A stretch of DNA of 64,000 nt. Origin: Agriotes lineatus. Lineage: Eukaryota; Arthropoda; Insecta; Coleoptera; Elateridae. Below, in pieces: positions 39,893 to 53,650 of the stretch. The notes below the pieces were generated by a model that worked only from the letters and a program-made list of their open reading frames with translations, searched no databases and was not told the origin of the DNA. The stretch lies in assembly GCA_940337035.1 (NCBI GenBank), contig CALNHX010002819.1:1-64000 (forward strand), in the 5' to 3' direction. Within the stretch, counting starts at the first letter, position 1. Each line of letters starts with the position of its first letter. A program made the translations under genes and the position numbers.

Positions 39893-40621
39893 TTAGTTTT
39901 TTTGAACAACACCTGGCAATCCATTGGTATATTTTATAGTTAAATTCGTTTCGCCACTTTCAGATCTCTGTCTCAGCTCTTCTTTACATTTTCGAAACTG
40001 CTCTCTTTGATAATGAGTTTCATCTTTCCGCAAGAACACATTTTTAAGATCGGTATGAGATTTCAGAGCAAGTTTATTTCGGAGAACCGTATAAACTTCA
40101 GATGCATTATTTAAAGTAACACGCAGCGGTCGAGGTTTTCTTGTATTCGTTTTTGGTGTACCCAGGCGCATTATCTTGCAGGTCGAATCCAAATTTATTT
40201 TCGACTGCGTTGTTTGAAAAATGTTATTAACATTTTCAAGTTCTAAATTTGCATCGCCGTTTTCTGGTAACCCATAAATGATAATATTATTTTCGCGCCT
40301 GATTCGATCTTGAGCTTCACGTACCACGGCTTCAAAAGATGTGGTAGACAATTCAGATTGTTGAACAGGACGAGTTTCCAGTTTTTCTAGCCTGCTCATT
40401 AAAGAATTAAGCATCTGTTTTAGTTCTGCGAACTGATCAGTAGTTTTGTTACAGGCGTTACAAAAGAATTTCACACCTTTTGTTCTTTGGCGAGTTATTC
40501 GTTTGGCATCATCCGCATCAATATGAACACACGTCACGTGAAGATGGTTTTTGCATCCATCACATTGTAATGTAAGATTGTTATCCTGCTTGTTACACAG
40601 AAAGCACAAATTGGAAGGCAT
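39893..40621 (-). CDS. LINE ORF1 protein, inverted copy
   Basis: Encodes the same 242-residue PHD finger, coiled-coil and RRM-like protein as 38,603-39,331, residue for residue. Both copies are open, which shows a recent duplication or continuing conversion between arms; it is not evidence of selection. The copy is read leftward toward the palindrome centre, convergent with the plus-strand copy. Confidence 0.85.
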   Translation of the reverse strand: MPSNLCFLCNKQDNNLTLQCDGCKNHLHVTCVHIDADDAKRITRQRTKGVKFFCNACNKTTDQFAELKQMLNSLMSRLEKLETRPVQQSELSTTSFEAVVREAQDRIRRENNIIIYGLPENGDANLELENVNNIFQTTQSKINLDSTCKIMRLGTPKTNTRKPRPLRVTLNNASEVYTVLRNKLALKSHTDLKNVFLRKDETHYQREQFRKCKEELRQRSESGETNLTIKYTNGLPGVVQKN

Positions 40622-40689
40622 TTTCTTGAGAATACACGCTTTCACAAAGTTAACAGGTAGAAGCACAGCGAGCAAGCACACGTCCGACT
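40622..40689 (-). promoter_or_regulatory. Retrotransposon 5' leader, inverted copy
   Basis: Mirror image of the 68-bp leader at 38,535-38,602, ending at the satellite junction. If the leader has promoter activity, this copy would drive transcription leftward through the palindrome centre, giving convergent transcription and complementary RNAs. Confidence 0.33.
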
Positions 40690-43600
40690 TATGGGACATC
40701 TAAGACGTATGGGACTTCTGGGACGTTAGGGACATGCGAATTCTAGGACGTCTGGGACGTTAGAAACATATGGAACATATGAGACATCTGGAACGTCTGG
40801 GTCGTTAGGGACATATGGGACATCTAGGACGTCTGGGAGGTTACGGACGTATGGGACATCTACGACGTCCGGGACGTCTGAGACGTTAGGGACATATAGG
40901 ACATCTAGGACGTCTGGGACGTTAAGGACATATGGGACATCTAGGACGTCTGGGACGTCTGAGATGTTAGGGACATGAGGGACATGTAAGACGTCTGGGA
41001 CGTTAGGGACATATGGGACATCTAGGACGTCTGGGACGTCTGGGACGTTAGGGTCATATGGGACATCTGGGACGTCTGGCATGTTAGGGACACATAGGGT
41101 ATCTAGGACGCCTGAGACGTTAAAGACATATGGGACATTTGGGACGTCTGGGACGTCTGAGATGTTAGGGACATAAGGGACATGTAAGACGTCTGGGACG
41201 TTAGGGACATATGGGACATCTAGGACGTCTGGGACTTCTGGGACGTTAGGGACATATGGGACATCTGGGACGTCTGGGATATTAGGGACACATAGGGTAT
41301 CTAGGACGTCTGAGACGTTAAGGACATATGGGACATCTGGGACGTCTGGGACGTTAGGGACATATGGGACATCTAGGACGTCTGGTACGTTAGGAACATA
41401 CGGGACAGCTGGGACGTCTGGGACGTTAGGGACATATGCGACATTTAATACGTCTGAGACGTTAGGGACATATGGGACATCTAATACGTCTGGGACGTCT
41501 GGGACGTTATGGACATATGGGACATCTAGGACGCCTAGGACGTCAGGGACATATGGTACATATGGGACATCTGGCACGTCTGGAACGTTAGGGACATATG
41601 GGACATCTGGGACGTCTGGGACGTTAGGGACATATAGGGCATCTGGGACGTCTGGGACGTTAGGGACATATGGGACGTCTAGGACGTCTGGGACGTTAGG
41701 GAAATATAAAACATCTAGGACGCGTGGGACGTCTAGGAGGTTAGGGACATATGGAACATCTAAGACTTCTGGGACGTTAGGGACATGTGGGACATCTAGG
41801 ACGTCTGGGACGTCTGGGACGTTAGGGATATATGGGACATCTAGGGCGTCTGGTACGTATGGGACGTTAGGCACATATGAGACATCTGGGACGTTTGGGA
41901 CGTTAGGGACATATAGGGTATCCAGGGCGTCTGAGACGTTAAGGGCATATGGGACATCATTGACGTCTGGGACGTTAGGAATATATGGGACATCTAAAAC
42001 GTCTGGGACGTCTTGGACGTTAGGGACATACGGGACATCTAGGACGTCTTGGACGTCTGGGATGTTAGGAACATACGAGACAGCTGGGACGTCTGGAACG
42101 TTAGGGACATTTGGGACATTTAATACGTCTGGGACGTTAGTGACATATATGACATCTAGGACGTCTGGGACGTCTGGGACGTTAAGGACATGTGGGACAT
42201 CTAGGACGCCTGGGACGTTAGGGACATATGGGACATATGGGACATCTGGGACGTCTGGGACGTTAGGCACATATGGGACATCTGGGACGTCTGAGACGTT
42301 AGGGACATGTGGGACATCTGGGACGTCTAGGACGTTAGAAACATATGGGACATCTAGGACGTCTGGGACATCTGAGATGTTAGGGACTAATGGGACATGT
42401 AAGACGGCTGGGATGTTAGGGACATATAGGACATCTAGGACGTCTGGGACGTCTGGGACGTCTGGGACGCTAAGGACATCTGAGACATCTAGCACGTCTG
42501 GGACGTCTGGGACGTTAGGGACATGTAGGACAACTAGGACGTCTGGGACGTTAGGGACATATGGGACATCTAGGACGTCTGGGACGTTAGGGACATATGG
42601 GACATATGGGTCATCTGGGACGTCTGGGACGTTAGGGACATATGGGACGTCTGGGACGTCTGGGACGTTATTGACATATGGGACATTTGGGACTTCTGGG
42701 ACGTTAGGGACATGTAGGACATCTAAAACGTCTAGAACGTTAGGGACATATGGGACATCTAGGACGTCTGGGACGTTAGGGACATATGGGTCATCTAGGA
42801 CGTCTTGGACGTCTGGGACGTTAGAAACATGCAGGACAGCTGGGACGTCTGGGACGTTAGGGACATATGGGACATTTAAGACTTTTCGGACGTCTTGGAC
42901 TCTAGGGACATGTGAGACATCTAGGACGTTTTAGACGTTAAGGACATATGTGACATCTGGGACGTCTGGGACGTTAGGGACTTATGGGACATATGGGTCA
43001 TCTGGGACGTCTGGGACGTTAGGGACATATGGGACGTCTGGGACGTTATTGACATATGGGACATCTGGGACTTCTGGGACATTAGGGACATGTAGGACAT
43101 CTAAAACGTCTAGAACGTTAGGGACATATGGGACATCTAGGACGTCTGGGACGATAGGGACATATGGGACATCTGGGACGTCTAAGATGTTAGCGACATA
43201 TAGGACATATAGGACGTCTGGGACGTTAAGAACATATGTCACGTCTGGGACGTTAGGGACATATGGGACTTTTAGGACGTCTAGGACGTTAGGAACATAT
43301 GGGACATCTAGGACGTCTGGGACGTTAGGGACATGTGGGACATCTAGGATGTCTGGGACGTTAGAGACATATTTGACATATGGGACATCTGGGACGTCTG
43401 GGACGTTAGGGACATATAGGAGATATGGGACTTATGGGACGTTAGGGACATATAGGACATCTAAAACGTCTGGGACGTTAGGGACATGTGGGACATTTAG
43501 GATGTCTGGGACGGTAGGGACATATGTGACATATGGGACATCTGGGACGTCTGGGACGTTAGGGACATATGGGGGATCTGGGACGTCTGGGACGTTAGGG

Positions 43601-45390
43601 ACATATATTACATCTAAAACGTCTGGGACGTTAGGGACATGTGGGACATCTGGGACATCTGGGAAGTTAAGGACATATGGGAGATTTAAGACGTCTGGGA
43701 CGTTAGGGACACATGGAACATCTAGGACGTCTAGGACGTCTGGGACGTTAGGGACATATCGGACATTTATGACGTCTGAGACGTTAGGGACATATGGGAC
43801 ACCTAGGACGTCTGGGACGTTAAGGACATGTAGGACATCTAGGACGTCTGGGACGTCTGCGACGTTAGGGACATATGGGACGTCTAGGACGTCTGGAACG
43901 TTATAGACGTATAGGACATCTGGGATGTCTGGGACGTTAGGGACGTATAGGACATCTAGGACGTCTTGGACGTTAGATGCATATGGAATATCTGGGACGT
44001 CTGGTACGTTAGGGACATATGGAACATCTAGGACGTCTGGGACATCTGGGACGTTAGGGACATATCGGACATTTATGACGTCAGAGACGTTAGGGACATA
44101 TGGGACATTTAAGACGTCTGGGACGTCTGGGACGTTAGGGACACATGGGACATCTGGGACGTCTGAAACGTTAAGGACATATAAGACATCTAGGACGTCT
44201 GGAACCTTAGGGACATATGGGACATCTAAGACGTATGGGACTTCTGGGACGTTAGGGACATGCGAATTCTAGGACGTCTGGGACGTTACAAACATATGGA
44301 GCATATGAGACATCTGGAACGTCTGGGTCGTTAGGGACATATGGGACATCTAGGACGTCTGGGAGGTTACGGACGTATGGGACATCTACGACGTCCGGGA
44401 CGTCTGAGACGTTAGGGACATATAGGCCATCTAGGACGTCTGGGACGTTAAGGACATATGGGACATCTAGGACGTCTGGTACGTCTGAGATGTTAGGGAC
44501 ATAAGGGACATGTAAGACGTCTGGGACGTTAGGGACATATGGGACATCTAGGACATCTGGGACGTCTGGGACGTTAGGGTCATATGGGACATCTGGGACG
44601 TCTGGGATGTTAGGGACACATAGGGTATCTAGGACGTCTGAGACGTTAAAGACATATGGGACATTTGGGACGTCTGGGACGTCTGAGATGTTAGGGACAT
44701 AAAGGACATGTAAGACGTCTGGGACGTTAGGGACATATGGGACATCTAGGACGTCTGGGACGTCTGGGACGTTAAGGAAATATGGGACATCTGGGACGTC
44801 TGGGATATTAGGGACACATAGGGTATCTAGGACGTCTGAGACGTTAAGGACATATGGGACATCTGGGACGTCTGGGACGTTAGGGACATATGGGACATCT
44901 AGGACGTCTGGTACGTTAGGAACATACGGGACAGCTGGGACGTCTGGGACGTTAGGGACATATGCGAAATTTAATACGTCTGGGACGTTAGGGACATATG
45001 GGACATCTAATACGTCTGGGACGTCTGGGACGTTATAGACATATGGGACATCTAGGACGCCTAGGACGTCAGGGACATATGGTACATATGGGACATCTGG
45101 CACGTCTGGAACGTTAGGGACATATGGGACATCTGGGACGTCTGGGACGTTAGGGACATATGGGACATCTGGGACGTCTGGGACGTTAGGGACATATGGG
45201 ACGTTTAGGACGTCTGGGACGTTAGGGAAATATAAAACATCAAGGACGCGTGGGACGTCTAGGAGGTTAGGGACATATGGAACATCTAAGACGTCTGGGA
45301 CGTTAGGGACATGTGGGACATCTAGGACGTCTGGGACGTCTGGGACGTTAGGGATATATGGGACATCTAGGGCGTCTGGTACGTCTGGGA
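40690..45390 (-). repeat. Satellite family A, inverted orientation
   Basis: Same 9-mers as in 1-38,534 but read as GGGAC on the plus strand. It shares rare family A variants such as the CCCGGACGTCG unit, the CGACCCAGACG unit and the CACGCGTCC unit, so it is an inverted copy of left-flank DNA rather than an independent satellite. Long open frames here are mirror images of those on the left and are not genes. Confidence 0.93.
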
Positions 45391-46925
45391 CATATGGGAG
45401 TTCTGGGACGCTTGGGACATTAGGGACATATGGGACATATAGGACATCTGGGACGTCTGGGACGTTATTGACATATGGGACATCTGGGACGTCTGGGACG
45501 TTAAGGATATAAGGGACATCTAGGACGTCTGGGACGTTAGGGACATATGGGAGATCTGGGACGTCTGGGACGTTAGGGATATATAAGACATCTAGGACGT
45601 CTGGGACGTTAGGGACATATGGGACATTTAGGACGTCTTGGACGTTAGGGACATATGGAACATCTAGGACGCCTGGGTCATTAGAGACACATGGGACATA
45701 TGGGACATCTGGGACGTCTTGAACTTTAAAGATATATGGGACATCTAGGACGTCTGGGACGTCTGGGACGTTAAGGACATATGTGACATTTAGGACGCCT
45801 GGGACATTAGGGACATATGGGACATATGGGACATCTGGGACGCTTCGGACATTAGGGACATATGGGACATATCGGACATCTGGGACGTCTGGGACGTTAG
45901 GGACGTATGGGACATCTGGGACGTCTGGGACGTTAAGGACATATGGGACATCTGGGACGTCTGGGACGTTAAGGACATATGGGACATCTAGGACGTCTGG
46001 GACGTTAAGGACATATGGAAAATTTAGGACGCCTGGGACATTAGGGACATATGGGACATCTGGGACGTCTGGGACGTTAAGGACATATGGGACATCTGGG
46101 ACGTCTGGGACGTTAAGGACATATGGGACATCTAGGACATCTGGGACGTCTGGGACGTTAGGGACATATGGAACATTTAGGACGCCTGGGACATTAGAAA
46201 CATATGGGACATATGGGACATCTGGGACGTATGGAACGTTAAGGACATTTGGGACATCTAGGACGTATGGGACGTCTGGAACGTTAAGGACATATTCGAC
46301 ATTTAGGACGCCTGGCACATTAGGGACATTTGGGACATATGGGACATCTGGGACGCCTGGGACATTAGGGACATATGGGACATATTGAACATCTGGGACG
46401 TCTGGGACGTTACGGACATATGGGACATCTGGGACGATTGGGACGTTAAGGACATATGGGACATTTAGGAGGCCTGGGACATTAGGGACATATGGGACAT
46501 ATGGGATATCTGGGACGTCTGGGACGTTAAGGACATAAGGGACATCTAGGACATCTGGGACGTCTGGGACGTTAAGGACATATGGGACATTTAGGACGCC
46601 CTGGACATTAGGGACATATGGGACATATAAGACATCTGGGACATATGGGAGGTCTGGAACGCCTGGGACATTAGGGACATATGAGACATATGGGACATCT
46701 AATACGCCTGGGACATTAGGGATATATAAGACCTTTGGGAAATCTGGGACGTCTGGGACGTTAGGGACATATGGGTCATCTGGGACGTCTGGGACGTTAA
46801 GTACATATGGGACATCTAGGACGTCTGGGACGTTAGGGACATATGGGGCATCTGGGACGTCTGGGACTTTAAGGACATATGGGACATCTGGGACATTAGA
46901 AATATATAGGACATCTAGGACGTCT

Positions 46926-49900
46926 GTGACGTTAGAGACATATGGGACATCTAGGACATCTCGGACGTCTGGGACGTTAGGGACATATGCGACATTTAGG
47001 ACGTCCGGGACGTCAGGGACGTTAAGGACATATGGGACATTTAGGACGTTTGGGACGTTAAGGACATATGGGACATCTAGGACGTTAGAAATATATAGGA
47101 CATCTAGGACGTCTGTGACGTTAGAGACATATGGGACATCTGGGACGTTAGAAATATATAGGACATCTAGGACGTCTGTGACGTTAGAGACATATGGGAC
47201 ATCTAGGACATCTCGGACGTCTGGGACGTTAGAGACATATGCGACATTTAGGACGTCCGGGACGTCAGGGACGTTAAGGACATATGGGACATTTAGGACG
47301 TCTGGGACGTTAAGGACATATGGGACATCTAGGGCGTCTGGGACGTCTGGGACGTTAAGGACATATGGGACATTTACTACACCTGGGATATTAGGGACAT
47401 GTGGGACATCTGGGACGTCTGAGACGTTAAGGACAAATGGGACATCTAGGAAGTCTGGGACGTTAAGGGCATATGGGACATCTGGGGCGTCTGGGACGTT
47501 AGGGACATATGGGACATTTGGAACGTCTGGGACGTTGGGGACATATAGGATATCTAGGACGTTTGGGACGTTAGGGACATATGGGACATCTAGGATGTCT
47601 GGGACGTCTGGGACGTTAAGGACAAATGGGACATCTAGGACGTCTGGGACGTTAAGGGCATATGGGACATCTGGGACGTCTGGGACGTTAGGGACATATG
47701 GGACATCTGGAACGTCTGGGACGTTAGGGACATATAGGATATCTAGGACGTTTGGGACGTTCGGGACATATGGGACATCTAGGACGTCTGGGACGTCTGG
47801 GACGTTAAGGACAAATGGGACATCTAGGACGTCTGGGACGTTAGGGACATATGGGACATCTGGGACGTCTGGGACGTTAGGGACATATAGGTCATCTAGG
47901 ACATCTGAGACGTCTGGGACGTTAGGGACATATGGGACATCTAGAACGTCTGGGACGTTAGGGACATATGGGACATCTAGGACGTCTGAGACGTCTGGGA
48001 CGTTAGGGACATATGGGACATCTGGGACGACTGGGACGTTAGGGACATATAGGACATCTAGGACATCTGAGACGTCTGGGACGTTAGGGACATAAGGGAC
48101 ATCTAGAACGTCTGGGACGTTAGGGACATATGGGACATCTAGGACGTCTGAGACGTCTGGGACGTTAGGAACATATGGGACATCTGGGACGTCTGGGACG
48201 TTAGGAACATATAGGACATCTAGGACATCTGAGACGTCTGGGACGTTAGGGACATATGGTACATCTAGAACGTCTGGGACGTTAGGGACATATGGAACAT
48301 TTAGGACATCTGAGACGTCTGGGATATTAGGGACATATGGGACATTTAGGACGTCTGGGACGTCTGGGATGTTAAGGACATATGGGACATCTGGGACGTC
48401 TGGGCCGTTAGGGACATATGGGACATTTAATACGTCTGGGACATTAGGAACATATGGGACATTTAGGACGTCTGGGACGTCTGGGACGTTAAGGACATAT
48501 GGGACATCTGGGACGTCTGGGACGTTAGGGACATATGGGACATTTAATAGGTCTGGGACGTTAGGAACATATGGAATATCTAGGACGCCTGGGACATTAG
48601 GGACATATGGGACATATGGGACATCTGGGACGTCTGGGACATTAGCTACATATGGTACATCTGGGACGTCTGGGACGTTAAGGACATATGGGACATATAG
48701 GACGTCTGGGACGTAAGGGACGTTAAGGAAATATGGGACATCTAGGACGTCTGGGACATTTGGGACGTCTGGGACGTCTGGGACGTTAAGGACATATGGG
48801 ACATTTAGGACGCCTAGGACATTAGGGACATTTGGGACATATGGGACATCTGGGACGCCTGGGACATTAAAGACATATGGGACACGTTGAACATCTGGTA
48901 CGTCTGGGACGTTACGGACATATGGGACATCTGGGACGCCTGGGACGTTAAGGACATATGGGACATTTAGGAGGCCTGGGACATTAGGGACATATGGGAC
49001 ATATGGGATATCTGGGACGTCTGGGACGTTTAGGATATATGGGACATCTAGGACGTCTGGGACGTCTGGGACGTTAAGGACATATGGGACATTTAAGACG
49101 CCCTGGACATTAGGGACATATGGGACATATGGGAGGTCTGGGACGCCTGGGGCATTAGGGACATATGGGACATATAGGACATCCGGGACGTCTGGGACGT
49201 TATTGACATATGGGACATCTGGGACGTCTGGTACGTTAAGGATATAAGGGACATCTAGGACGTCTGGGACGTTAAAGACATATGGGAGATCTGGGACATC
49301 TGGGACGTCAGGGACATATAAGACATCTTGGACGTCTGGGACTTTAGGGACATATGGAACATCTGGGACGTTAGGGACATATGGGACATCTGGGACGTCT
49401 GTGACGTTAGGGAGTTATAGGACATATGGGATATACTGGGACGTCTGGGACGTTAAGGATATATGGGACATCTAGGACGTCTGGGACATTAGGAACATAT
49501 GAGACATAACTGATATTTGGGACGTCTGGGACGTTAGGGACATATGGTACATCTGGGACGTCTGGGACGTTAAGGACATATGGGACATCTAGGACGTCTG
49601 TGACGTCTGGGACGTTAAGGACATATGGAAAATTTAGGACGCCTGGGACATTAGGGACATATGGGACATATGGGACATCTGGGATGCTAGGGACATATGG
49701 GACATCTGGGACGTCTGGGACGTTAAGGACATATGGGACATCTAGGACGTCCGGGACGTCTGGGACGTTAAGGACATATGGGACATCTAGGGCGTCTGGG
49801 ACGTCTGGGACTTTAAGGACATATGGGACATTTACTACGCCTGGGATATTAGGGCATATGGGACATCTGGGACGTCTGGGACGTTAGGGACATATGGAAC

Positions 49901-52285
49901 ATCTGGGACGTCTGGGACGTTAAGGACATATGGGACATTTACTACGCCTGGGATATTAGGGACATATGGGACATCTGGGACGTCTGGGACGTTAGGGACA
50001 TATGGGACATTTAGGACGTCTGGGACGTCTGGGACGTCAAGGACATATGGGACATCTGGAACGTCTGGAACGTTAGGGACATATGGGACATTTAGGACGT
50101 CTGGGACGTTAGGGACATATGGAATATCTAGGAAGCCTGGGACATTATCGACTAATGGGACATATGGGATATCTGGGACGTCTGGGACGTTAGTGACATA
50201 TGAAGCATCTGGGAAGTCTGGGACGTTAAGGACATATGGGACATCTAGGGCGTCTGGGACGTCCGGGACGTTAAGGACATATGGGACATTTAGGACGCCT
50301 GGCACATTAGGGACATATGGGAGATATGGGACATTTAATACGCCTGGGACATTAGGGATATATAAGACCTTTGGGACATCTGGGACGTCTGGGACGTTAG
50401 GGACGTATGGGTCATCTGGGACGTCTGGGACGTTAAGAACATATGGGACATCTAGGACGTCTGGGACGTTAGGGACATATGGGACATCTGGGACGTCTGG
50501 GACTTTAGGGACATATTGGACATCTGGGACGTTAGGAACATATAGGACATCTAGGACGTCTGTGACGTTAGAGACATATGGGACATCTAGGACATCTCGG
50601 ACGTCTGGGACGTTATGGACATATGGGACATTTGGGACGCATGGGATATTAGGGACATATGGGACATATGCGACATATGGGACGCCTGAGACATTACGGA
50701 CATATGGCACATTTAGGACGGTTTGGACTTTAGAAACATATGGAACATCTAGGACGCCTGGGACATTAGGGACACATGGGACATATGGGACATCTGGGAC
50801 GTCTGGGACGTTAAAGACATATGGGACATCTTGGACGCCTGGGACATAAGGGACATATGGGACATATGGGAAATCTGGGACGCCTGGGACATTAGGTACA
50901 TATGGGACATATGGGACATCTAGGTCGTCTGGGACGTTAGTTACATATGGGACATCTGGGACGTCTGGGACGTTAAGGACATATGGGACATCTAGGACGT
51001 CTGGGACGTTAAGGACATATGGGACATCTAGGGCGTCTGGGACGTCTGGGACGTTAAGGACATATGGGACATTTACTACGCCTGGGATATTAGGGACATA
51101 TGGGAAATCTGGGACGTCTGAGACGTTAAGGACAAATGGGACATCTAGGAAGTCTGGGACGTTAAGGGCATATGGGACATCTGGGACGTCTGGGACGTTA
51201 GGGACATATGGGACATCTGGAACGTCTGGGACGTTAGGGACATATAGGATATCTAGGACGTTTGGGACGTTAGGGACATATGGAACATCTAGGACGTCTG
51301 GGACGTCTGGGACGTTAAGGACAAATGGGACATCTAGGACGTCTGGGACGTTAAGGGCATATGGGACATCTGGGACGTCTGGGACGTTAGGGACATATGG
51401 GACATCTGGAACGTCTGGGACGTTAGGGACATATAGGATATCTAGGACGTTTGGGACGTTAGGGACATATGGGACATCTAGGACGTCTGGGACGTCTGGG
51501 ACGTTAAGGACAAATGGGACATCTAGGACATCTGGGACGTTAAGGGCATATGGGACATCTGGGACGTCTAAGACGTTAGGGACATATGGGACATCTGGAA
51601 CGTCTGGGACGTTAGGGACATATAGCATATCTAGGACGTTTGGGACGTTAGGGACATATGGGACATCTAGGACGTCTGGGACGTCTGGGACGTTAGGGAC
51701 ATACGGGACAGCCGGGACGTCTGAGACGTTAGGGACATATGGGACATTTAGGACGTCTGGGACGTTAGAGACATATGGAACATTTAGGACGCCTGGGACA
51801 TTAGGGACATATGGGACATATGGGACATCTGGGACGTCTGGGACGTTAAGGACAAATGGGACATGTAGGACGTCTGGGACGTTAAGGGCATATGGGACAT
51901 CTGGGACGTCTGGGACGTTAGGGACATATGGGACATCTAGGACGTCTGGGACGTCTGGGACGTTAAGGACAAATGGGACATCTAGGCCGTCTGGGACGTT
52001 AAGGGCATATGGGACATCTGGGACATCTGGGACGTTAGGGACATATGGGACATCTGGAACGTCTGGGACGTTAGGGACATATAGGATATCTAGGACCTTT
52101 GGGACGTTAGGGACATATGGGACATCTAGGACGTCTGGGACGTCTGGGACGTTAGGGACATACGGGACAGCTGGGACGTCTGAGACGTTAGGGACATATG
52201 GGACATTTAGGACGTATGGGACGTTAGAGACATATGGAACATTTAGGACGCCTGGGACATTAGGGACATATGGGACATATGGCAC
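46926..52285 (-). repeat. Family B sub-block with short-range duplications
   Basis: Within this block, groups carrying GGACAAATGGGACATCT and AAGGGCATATGGGACAT recur several times at spacings of a few hundred bases (about 47,430-47,900 and 51,130-52,050), showing local amplification of an array module. A group with TTTACTACGCCTGGGATA recurs at 47,374, 49,830, 49,929 and 51,071. No non-satellite sequence was seen. Confidence 0.7.
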
Positions 52286-53650
52286 ATCTGGGACGTCTGT
52301 ACGTTAGGAACATATGGGACATCTGGGACGTCTGGGACGTTAAGGACATATGGGACATCTAGGACGTCTGGAACGTGTGGGACGTTAAGGACATATGGGA
52401 CATTTAGGACGCCTGGGACATTAGGGACATATGGTATATATGGGCCATCTGGGACGCCTGGGACATTCGGGCCGTATAAAACATATGGGACATCTGGGAC
52501 GTCTGGGACGTCTGGGACGTTAGGGACATATAGGACAAAATTTGACATCTGGGACGTTAGGGACATATGGGACATCTAGGACGTCTAGGACGTCTGAGAC
52601 GTTAGGGACATACGGGACAGCTGGGACGTCTGGGGCGTTAGGGACATATGGGACATTTAGGACGTTTGGGACGTTAGGGACATATGGAACATCTAGGATG
52701 CCTGGGACATTAGGGACATATGGACATATGGTACGTTTGGAAAGCCTGGGACATTAGGGACCTATGAGGCATATGGGACATCTGGGACGTCTGGAACGTT
52801 AGGGACATATGGAACATCTGGGACGCCTGGGACGTTAAGGACATATGGGACATGTAGGACGTCTGGGACGTCTGGGACGTTAAGGACATATGGGACATTT
52901 AGGACGCCTGGGATATATGGGACATATGGGACATCTGGGACGTCTGGGACGGTAAGGACATATGGGACATCTAGAACGTCTAAGACGTCTGGGACGTTAA
53001 AGACACATGGGACATTAAGGACGCCTGGGCATTACGGATATATGGTACATATGGGACATCTGGGACGCTTGGGACATTAGGGACATATAGGACACATGGG
53101 ACATCTGGGACATCTGGGACGTCTGGGACGTTAGGTACATATGGGACATATGGGACATCTGGGACGTCTAAGACGTTACGTACCAATGGGACATCTGGGA
53201 CGTCTTGGACGTTAAGGACATATGGGACATCTGAAACATCTGGGACGTTAAGAACATATGGGACATCTGGGACGTCTGGGATGCTAGGGACGTATGGGAC
53301 ATCTGGGACGTCTGGGACGTTAAGGGCATATGGGAAATCTAGGACGTCTGGGACGTCTGGGACGTTAAAGACATATGGGACATCTAGGGCGTCTGGGACG
53401 TCTGGGACGTTAAGGACATATGGGATATTTAGGACGCCTGGGACTTTAGGGACATATGGGACATCTGGGACGTCTGGGACGTTAAGGACATATGGGACAT
53501 CTAGGACAACTGGGACGTCTGGGACGTTATGGACATATGGAACATCTAGGACGGCTGACACATTAGAAACCTATGAAACATATGGGACATCTGCGACGTC
53601 TGGGACGTTAGGGACATATGGGACATCTGGGACGTCTGGGACGTTAAGGA

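Larger units (their letters stand above)
39688..40689 (-). mobile_element. Inverted copy of the retrotransposon 5' 1,002 bp
   Basis: Exact-length reverse complement of 38,535-39,536; ORF boundaries are mirrored with no indel and the encoded ORF1 is identical to the plus-strand copy. The satellite junction at 40,689/40,690 is the mirror image of that at 38,534/38,535. Two independent insertions at the same base with the same 3' truncation are very unlikely, so this copy arose by inverted duplication of element plus flank. The two element copies point toward each other. Confidence 0.92.
39688..45390 (-). repeat. Right arm of the giant interrupted palindrome
   Basis: Reverse-complement counterpart of 32,322-39,536. 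After the retrotransposon copy, the satellite part (40,690-45,390) follows the left arm variant by variant, including both GAATTC markers (40,738 and 44,264). It carries two extra single 9-mers and lacks the 162-bp and 1,368-bp blocks. At least three substitutions are visible against the left arm (opposite left positions near 37,470, 37,590 and 37,852). After 45,390 the order switches abruptly to family B. Confidence 0.88.

Noticed and set aside
38535..40689. Twin-priming inversion of a LINE insertion
   Set aside because: Twin priming inverts the 5' part but keeps a 3' end with tail. Here no 3' end exists and the satellite flanks are mirrored too.
38535..40689. DNA transposon or foldback element with terminal inverted repeats
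   Set aside because: The inverted repeats extend kilobases into the satellite on both sides and have no defined element terminus; the internal genes are LINE ORF1 and ORF2, not a transposase.
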